A DNA stretch of 64,000 bases. Origin: Gadus chalcogrammus (taxonomy: Eukaryota; Chordata; Actinopteri; Gadiformes; Gadidae). The translations under genes were made by a program, and so were the position numbers. Within the stretch, counting starts at the first letter, position 1, and each line of letters opens with the position of its first letter. Shown piece by piece: positions 51,410 through 64,000 of the stretch. The notes below the pieces were generated by a model that worked only from the letters and a program-made list of their open reading frames with translations, was not told the origin of the DNA and searched no databases. Location of the stretch: contig NC_079419.1 of NCBI RefSeq assembly GCF_026213295.1, positions 8,519,037-8,583,036 of the forward strand, in the 5' to 3' direction.

Positions 51410-52660
51410 ATGGTTCAAAAATCCTCAATGAATATCAAAAAAAGAGGAGATGTGACCCGGCCCGGAGGAAGCCCGGGGCCCCCGCCTGGAGCTAGGCCCA
51501 GACGGAGGGCTCGATGGCGAGCGCCTGGTGGCCGGGTTTGCCACGGAGCCCGGTCGGGCACAGCCCGAACAAACTACGTGGCACCCCCCCTCTCTTCATC
51601 TCATGGGCCCACCACCTGTGGGAAGACCCGTTGGGGTCGGGTGCGCAGCCACATGGGTGGCAGCGAAGGTCAGGGGTCTCGACGGACCAGACCCGGGCGG
51701 CAGAAGCTAGCTCTGGGGACGTGGAACGTCACCTCGCTGTGGGGAAAGGAACCAGAGCTTGTGAGGGAGGTGGAGCGCTATCAGTTAGATCTGGTGGGGC
51801 TTACCTCCACGCACAGTCTCAGCTCTGGTACCGTACTCCTGGATAAGGGTTGGACTCTATTCTTCTCCGGAGTTGCCAAGGGCGTGAGGCGCCGGGCGGG
51901 TGTGGGGATACTCATAAATCCCCGGCTGAGCGCCGCGGTGTTGGAGTTTACCCCGGTAGACGAGAGGGTCGCCTCCCTGCGCCTAAGGGTTGTAGGGGGG
52001 AAAACTCTGACTGTTGTTTGTGCGTATGCACCAAACAGCAGTTCAGAGTACTCGGCCTTCTTGGAGACCCTGAATGGAGTCCTGTATGGGGCTCCAGTAG
52101 GGGACTCCGTAGTTCTGCTGGGTGACTTCAACGCCCACGTGGGCAACGATGGAGACACCTGGAGAGGCGTGGTGGGGAGGAACGGCCTCCCTGATCTAAA
52201 CCCGAACGGTCGTTTGTTATTGGACTTCTGTGCTAGTCATGGATTATCCATAACAAACACCATGTTCGAACATAAGGGTGCTCATAAGTGTACCTGGTAC
52301 CAGAGTACCCTAGGCCGAAGATCAATGATCGATTTTGTGATCGTGTCATCTGATCTGAGGCCGCATGTTTTGGACACTCGGGTAAAGAGAGGGGCGGAAC
52401 TGTCAACCGACCACCATCTGGTTGTGAGTTGGATCAGGGAATGGGGGAAATTTCCGGATAGACCTGGTAAGCCCAAACGCGTAGTGCGGGTGAACTGGGA
52501 ACGTCTGGAGGAGGCCCCCGTCCTAGGTATCTTCAACTCACACCTCCGGCGGAGTTTTTCTAGCATTCCTGTGGAGGTGGGGACATTGAGCCGGAGTGGG
52601 CTGTGTTCAAAGCCTCCATTGCTGAAGCTGCGGTGGCTAGCTGTGGCCTCAGGGTCTTAG
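51410..52660 (+). pseudogene. Rex3 endonuclease half of the polyprotein, frameshifted at its end
   Basis: The frame is open from 51365; the first ATG is at 51410, although the true start of Rex3 proteins is uncertain. Residues 1-100 are Arg/Pro/Gly-rich. The AP-type endonuclease spans about residues 100-341: GTWNVTS (103-109), the metal-binding [10 protein letters not shown] (238-247), SMIDF (305-309) and the catalytic-histidine block STDHHLV (332-338). In the family this enzyme nicks the target DNA to prime reverse transcription. The position of the usual catalytic Glu reads VGLTSTH here and has no Glu, which I believe is also seen in other Rex3 copies. Coding sequence is family-like up to about 52579, where a G is missing from the run 52579-52582. 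The last 30 or so residues (from TLSRSG on) are out of frame and end at a premature stop. Confidence 0.88.
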
Positions 52661-54609
52661 GCTCCTCAAGGGGCGGTAACCCTCGGACACCGTGGTGGAC
52701 ACCGGTGGTCAGGGAAGCCGTCCGATTGAAGAAGGAGGCCTTCCGGGATATGATATCCTGGAGGACTCCTGACTCGGTTGCAGGGTACCGACAGGCCCGA
52801 AGGGCTGCAGCTGCTGCCGTGTCGGAGGCTAAGCAGCGGGTGTGGGAGAAGTTCGGAGAGGCCATGGAGAAGGACTTTCGGTCGGCACCAAAGTGTTTCT
52901 GGAAGACTATCCGGCACCTCAGGAGGGGGAAACGGGGAACCGTCCAAGCTGTGTACAGTAAGGAGGGGACTCTGTTGACCTCAACTGAGGAGGTCGTCGG
53001 ACGTTGGAAGGAACACTTTGAGGAACTCCTGAACCCGAATAACACGCCCTCTATGTTGGAGGCAGAGCTCGAGGTTGATGGTGTTTCGTCGTCAATTTCC
53101 CTGGTGGAGGTCACTGAGGTAGTCAAACATCTCCGCAGTGGCAAAGCCCCAGGGATTGATGAGATCCAGCCAGAAATGCTAAAGGCTCTGGGTGTTGAGG
53201 GGCTGTCATGGTTGACACGCCTATTCAACATCGCGTGGGAGTCGGGTACAGTGCCAAAGGAGTGGCAAACCGGGGTGGTGGTTCCCCTGTTCAAAAAGGG
53301 GGACCAGAGAGTGTGTGCCAATTTCCGGGGTATCACACTTCTCAGCCTCCCTGGTAAAGTCTACTCCAAGGTACTGGAAAGGAGGGTTCGGCCGATCGTC
53401 GAACCTCAGATTGAAGAGGAACAATGCGGTTTTCGCCCCGGACGTGGAACTACGGACCAGCTCTTCACTCTCGCAAGGATCCTGGAGGGGGCCTGGGAGT
53501 ATGCCCATCCGGTCTACATGTGTTTTGTGGATCTGGAGAAGGCGTATGACCGGGTCCCCCGGGAGAAACTGTGGGAGGTGCTGCGGGAGTATGGGGTAAA
53601 GGGGTCTATCCTCAGGGCCATCCAATCCCTGTACTCCCAAAGCGAGAGCTGTGTTCGCGTCCTCGGCAGCCAGTCAGTTTCGTTCTCGGTGGGTGCTGGG
53701 CTCCGCCAGGGCTGCGCCTTGTCACCAATCCTGTTTGTGATATACATGGACAGGATATCGAGGCGTAGTCGTGGTGGGGAGGGGTTGCAGTTCGGTGGTC
53801 TGAGGATCTCGTCACTGCTTTTTGCGGATGATGTGGTCCTCATGGGATCATCGGCCTGTGACCTTCAGCACTCACTGGATCGGCTGGCGGCCGAATGTGA
53901 AGCGGCTGGGATGAGGATCAGCACCGCTAAATCTGAGGCCATGACTCTTAGCAGGAAACCGATGGATTGCTTACTCCGGGTAGGAAATGAGTCCTTAGCC
54001 CAAGTGAAGGAGTTCAAGTACCTCGGGGTCTTGTTCGCGAGTGAGGGTACTATGGAACGTGAGATTGGCCGGAGAATCGGAGCAGCGGGGGCGGTATTGC
54101 GTTCGCTTTACCGCACCGTTGTGACGAAAAGAGAGCTGAGCCGCAAGGCAAAGCTCTCGATCTACCGGTCGATTTTCGTTCCTATCCTCACCTATGGTCA
54201 TGAGGGCTGGGTGATGACCGAAAGGACGAGATCGCGGGTACAAGCGGCCGAGATGAGTTTTCTCAGAAGGGTGGTTGGCGTCTCCCTTAGGGATAGGGTG
54301 AGAAGCTCAGCCATCCGTGAGGAACTCGGATTAGAGCCGCTGCTCCTTTACTTAGAAAGGAGTCAGCTGAGGTGGTTCGGGCATCTGGTAAGGATGCCCA
54401 CTGGGCGCCTTCCTTGGGAGGTGTTTCAGGCACGTCCAGTGGGGAGGAGACCTCGGGGAAGACCCAGGACTAGGTGGAGAGATTATATCTCAACACTGGC
54501 CTGGGAACGCCTCGGGATCCCCCCGTCAGAGTTGGTCAATGTGGCCCGGGAAAGGGAAGTCTGGGGCCCCCTGCTTGAGCTGCTCCCCCCGCGACCCGAC
54601 CCCGGATAA
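52603..54609 (+). CDS. Rex3 reverse transcriptase half (open frame, family-type C-terminus)
   Basis: 668 codons from the first ATG after the frameshift to the natural stop; in an intact element it continues the endonuclease frame. RT blocks in order: GKAPGIDEI (180-188), [10 protein letters not shown] (221-230), [18 protein letters not shown] (241-258), [12 protein letters not shown] (275-286), FVDLEKAYD (308-316), [12 protein letters not shown] (367-378), the catalytic FADD (407-410) and FKYLGV (471-476). A C-terminal thumb-like and basic region follows ([14 protein letters not shown], 615-628), ending PPRPDPG. The polymerase copies element RNA at the nicked target. All catalytic aspartates are present and no other stop interrupts the frame, which points to a fairly young insertion. 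Codon use is GC-richer than the flanks, as expected for a mobile element. Confidence 0.9.
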   Translation: MFKASIAEAAVASCGLRVLGSSRGGNPRTPWWTPVVREAVRLKKEAFRDMISWRTPDSVAGYRQARRAAAAAVSEAKQRVWEKFGEAMEKDFRSAPKCFWKTIRHLRRGKRGTVQAVYSKEGTLLTSTEEVVGRWKEHFEELLNPNNTPSMLEAELEVDGVSSSISLVEVTEVVKHLRSGKAPGIDEIQPEMLKALGVEGLSWLTRLFNIAWESGTVPKEWQTGVVVPLFKKGDQRVCANFRGITLLSLPGKVYSKVLERRVRPIVEPQIEEEQCGFRPGRGTTDQLFTLARILEGAWEYAHPVYMCFVDLEKAYDRVPREKLWEVLREYGVKGSILRAIQSLYSQSESCVRVLGSQSVSFSVGAGLRQGCALSPILFVIYMDRISRRSRGGEGLQFGGLRISSLLFADDVVLMGSSACDLQHSLDRLAAECEAAGMRISTAKSEAMTLSRKPMDCLLRVGNESLAQVKEFKYLGVLFASEGTMEREIGRRIGAAGAVLRSLYRTVVTKRELSRKAKLSIYRSIFVPILTYGHEGWVMTERTRSRVQAAEMSFLRRVVGVSLRDRVRSSAIREELGLEPLLLYLERSQLRWFGHLVRMPTGRLPWEVFQARPVGRRPRGRPRTRWRDYISTLAWERLGIPPSELVNVAREREVWGPLLELLPPRPDPG

Positions 54610-54634
54610 GCGGAAGAAAATGAGATGATGATGA
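54610..54634 (+). other. Rex3 3' UTR with GATG-type tail
   Basis: Only 25 bases follow the RT stop, ending in ATGAGATGATGATGA. Short 3' UTRs ending in such repeats, rather than poly-A, are typical of Rex3/RTE elements and are thought to matter for template recognition. Confidence 0.8.
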
Positions 54635-54643
54635 GATCTTGCT
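54635..54643. repeat. Right target-site duplication of Rex3
   Basis: GATCTTGCT, identical to 51269-51277. The empty site would read ...GCTAAAAC-GATCTTGCT-AAATTACAG... Confidence 0.85.
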
Positions 54644-54918
54644 AAATTACAGCTGTACATTCTTTCCGCGTGTAAACACAACTTCAACATTATTCATTAA
54701 AATGATGAATTAGATGCACGATATAAAACACTGTCAAAACTGAAGAGATGATTTCAATTATTTCAAATTTAAATGTTGAGTTCCAGTGCAGAATATTGGC
54801 CTCCTACCTATAATGTAGAGCCTATATGTATGTAGCCTATGTATGTTCAGAATAGTAGCCTATAGTTACACCACTTTTTCATGTCATTTAGTCTTAGCTG
54901 TGGGGAAAGTAACCCCTT
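54644..54918. other. Non-coding spacer between Rex3 and the palindrome
   Basis: AT-rich unique sequence with nothing recognised. Confidence 0.5.
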
Positions 54919-55007
54919 GAGCCATTCCAAGCCCCCCAAATTGAATTTCTGAATTATTACTATTAGTAATAATTCAGAATTTCAATTTGGGGGGCTTGGA
55001 ATGGCTC
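54919..55007. repeat. Nearly perfect 89-bp palindrome (44-bp arms, 1-base centre)
   Basis: The left arm 54919-54962 and right arm 54964-55007 are reverse complements at 43 of 44 positions; the only mismatch is T54946 opposite T54980. The centre is a single T at 54963. The outer ends read GAGCCATTCC and GGAATGGCTC, and each arm carries a C6 or G6 run. No target-site duplication and no transposon termini are evident. It could be extruded as a cruciform or transcribed as a long hairpin. It could also be a foldback (snap-back) sequencing or assembly artefact. Confidence 0.9.
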
Positions 55008-60295
<5,288 letters not shown>

Positions 60296-60960
60296 TTGAA
60301 TACTAATGAGTCTTAAAATTTAGGATTTTCCTTTAAATACAAGCAGAACGCCACACTGGTCCATAATGCTGCATGGGGAACAACTTGGTGTTGACTGGGC
60401 CAGATGACAAAATGTCATAAGATCGTTTCATAGTGCTGGGAAGGCAATTAACAGAATAACCGAGTCACAGTAAGCAGAGGGGGAAAAACGAAAATATATT
60501 TACCGAGACCTCGACACGCCCTCGTGCACGCGCTCAAGCACGCACGAAGTTAAAAAAGACATGGGTACCAAGGGAACAGCATCGTGCGACAGAGGAGATT
60601 ACTACTTTAAAAGAATGATGAATAGCAAACGCCTGCAGCGTGTGACCAAGATCTTGACGGGAGATGACAGTTGTGCAGAAAGAATTGTCTAGATACTGTA
60701 CGTCTATCCTGCATTGCATGGAGATGAAGAAGATTATTATTCATATAGCCATTCAAAAAAGGACCTGTATGTGTCAAAAGTAAAATTAAAGCTATTGATG
60801 CATTGTACGTCTTAATTCATTTCGCATTGCTCTCTGCACTGCTCCATATCAACACATATCACTAACGTTAAGTATGTATGTCCATGGTTATGTGATGCGG
60901 GCAGAGAGATCCGTTTGATCGGTATGACTCGTTCTAGCGTTTCATTGTTCTTTAAAAGGA
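60296..60960. other. Non-coding DNA, nothing recognised
   Basis: Mostly unique sequence, becoming CpG-richer toward 61 kb. Confidence 0.45.
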
Positions 60961-60989
60961 TTTCAGCTGGCAACTCTTTTCTGAATTGG

Positions 60990-61830
60990 AACAAATAGAA
61001 AAGGGCACCAAACTGCTTGCGTGGCTGCTGCCTGATTAACGCGAGCAGGAGCCCGTTCAGCGGTCCGCTCCAAGTCCCCAGCCCACAACGCAGAGCTGAC
61101 CTTCTAACGTTCACACAATGGCATACTTGCGAAATAATATACTTTTTAAGGCATGTCATGCGTCGTCTATATCAAACAGTTCAGGAAAAAAGCCAAGGTT
61201 TCCACGACTGACTAAGGCTCCGCTCCCAAGTTCAACGGGAGGCTTCTGGTATAAAGAGAACGGTGCACTTACTGAATCTCTTCTTTGTCACCGCCGTTGG
61301 CATTTCTCTCCTTCGCGAATAACGTCGTTAAGTCCCGTCTTCGGTCTGTGGTTTGAATCCAACTGGTAAAAACGAGTTTAAAACGGGTCCACCGAGCCAG
61401 ACTTGGGGGGGGGGTAAGGTAGAAGTCCAGTGAGAGGGGAGCACGCGGTGCTACCCTGACCAGGCTCGTGCTGCTGCTGCTGCCGAGTTTCTATTCGTGG
61501 CAGCTCTGCCTCTCGCGTGTACCGAGTTAACCACGTTAGTATCTCTCGATCTCTCTCTCTTTTCTTTCAACCTGGACGTAAAAACCAACTTAATTCTGCC
61601 TTAAGTTGTCTTTCGTACCCCCAGTAACGGGAGTTTTCAAGTTCCTTTCCCCAAAACGCACCCGCGTGTACTCCACAAGCTGTAGAAGGCAGCAATGTTT
61701 TTTGTTTTTTTTCGCTTCTCTGTCTCCCCCTCGCAGTCACGCTGCCTCTGCTGGATCGGGCGCTCACAGGTTGGCCACCAGTGTTTTCGGGCTCAATCGG
61801 CTACACTCGCTGTCGTGTCCGTTCATTCCT
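60990..61830 (-). promoter_or_regulatory. CpG-dense region, candidate promoter and first exon of the minus-strand gene
   Basis: CpG is frequent throughout and a CTGCTG run sits at 61468-61483. On the minus strand a donor GTAAGTG (61272-61266) follows purine-rich sequence ending GAGATTCA, so a non-coding first exon could start somewhere in 61300-61700 and end at 61273. Unpaired promoter-like signals on the plus strand (TATAAAG at 61250-61256) make a bidirectional or opposite-strand start possible. Linking this region to the coding exon 50 kb away is inference. Confidence 0.3.

Positions 61831-64000
<2,170 letters not shown>

Larger units (their letters stand above)
51278..54634 (+). mobile_element. 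Rex3: Rex3 LINE retrotransposon (RTE clade), nearly full length
   Basis: About 3.36 kb flanked by exact 9-bp duplications. It encodes an apurinic-type endonuclease followed by a reverse transcriptase, with no separate gag-like ORF1, and ends 25 bases after the stop codon in a short GATGATGATGA tail. Known: Rex3 is a fish RTE-clade retrotransposon with exactly this plan, a very short 3' UTR and GATG-type terminal repeats. Its RT blocks WQTGVVVP and RQGC(A/P)LSP, both present here, are the segments commonly used to detect the family. The 5' end begins GGAACCGTCACCTTATCGTGG, so little or nothing is missing. A single-base frameshift separates the two enzymatic halves, so this copy is probably not autonomous. 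It stands antisense to the minus-strand host exon. Confidence 0.92.

Noticed and set aside
51091..51495. 134-codon plus-strand frame running into Rex3
   Set aside because: It crosses the insertion boundary at 51278 in a frame different from the endonuclease, and only its tail overlaps the element's 5' region.
52560..53336. 258-codon minus-strand frame inside Rex3
   Set aside because: It is the antisense shadow of the RT coding region. Its openness follows from the codon bias of the sense frame, and it has no motif of its own.

Overview
This looks like a non-coding-rich stretch of a teleost fish chromosome. The organism assignment rests on one nearly full-length Rex3 (RTE-clade) LINE, a family described from fish, together with many very long (CA)n and (GA)n microsatellites, vertebrate-type splice signals and CpG-dense patches in an otherwise AT-leaning, ORF-poor background. 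Nothing in the window looks bacterial or viral: there are no operons, no ribosome-binding sites and no CRISPR arrays. Most open frames longer than 60 codons are chance frames, or artefacts of CA/GA repeats.

Host gene. The only host coding sequence I can support is one exon on the minus strand at 10722-10889. It has a good 3' splice site, an in-frame stop upstream of the start, a strong Kozak ATG at 10821, a 33-residue signal peptide and a consensus GTAAGT donor. It is the start of a secreted or membrane protein whose remaining exons lie beyond the left edge of the window, so the following intron is at least 10.7 kb. The phase-1 junction after Ala-Asp fits, but does not prove, a LAR-type receptor tyrosine phosphatase or a similar cell-surface receptor. 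Its 5' non-coding exon(s) should lie at higher coordinates. Candidates are a CpG-dense region at about 61.0-61.8 kb with a minus-strand donor at 61272, a possible 42-nt exon at 25907-25948, and a CpG-dense patch at 12.5-13.2 kb. If the 61-kb candidate is right, most of the window is a first intron of about 50 kb, which would explain the lack of other exons and the patches that look like regulatory DNA.

Mobile DNA. Rex3 occupies 51278-54634 on the plus strand, antisense to the host exon, with an exact 9-bp target-site duplication and a GATG-type 3' tail. Its endonuclease and reverse transcriptase are separated by a single-base frameshift near 52579. A probable non-autonomous hAT-type element lies at 66-1004. 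An 89-bp nearly perfect palindrome sits 276 bp downstream of the Rex3 insertion.

Layout. 1-1.0 kb: hAT remnant. 1.0-10.7 kb: intron downstream of the signal-peptide exon. 10.7-10.9 kb: coding exon. 10.9-51.3 kb: presumed 5' intron or upstream DNA with microsatellites, a G4/TATA motif at 31.5 kb, a diverged tandem duplication at 23.7-24.1 kb and a possible conserved element at 45.2-45.9 kb. 51.3-54.6 kb: Rex3. 54.6-64 kb: more presumed intron, the palindrome, microsatellites and the CpG-dense 61-kb region. I did not find a convincing previously undescribed system. The palindrome and the orphan signal-peptide exon with its possible remote promoter are the items most worth following up.
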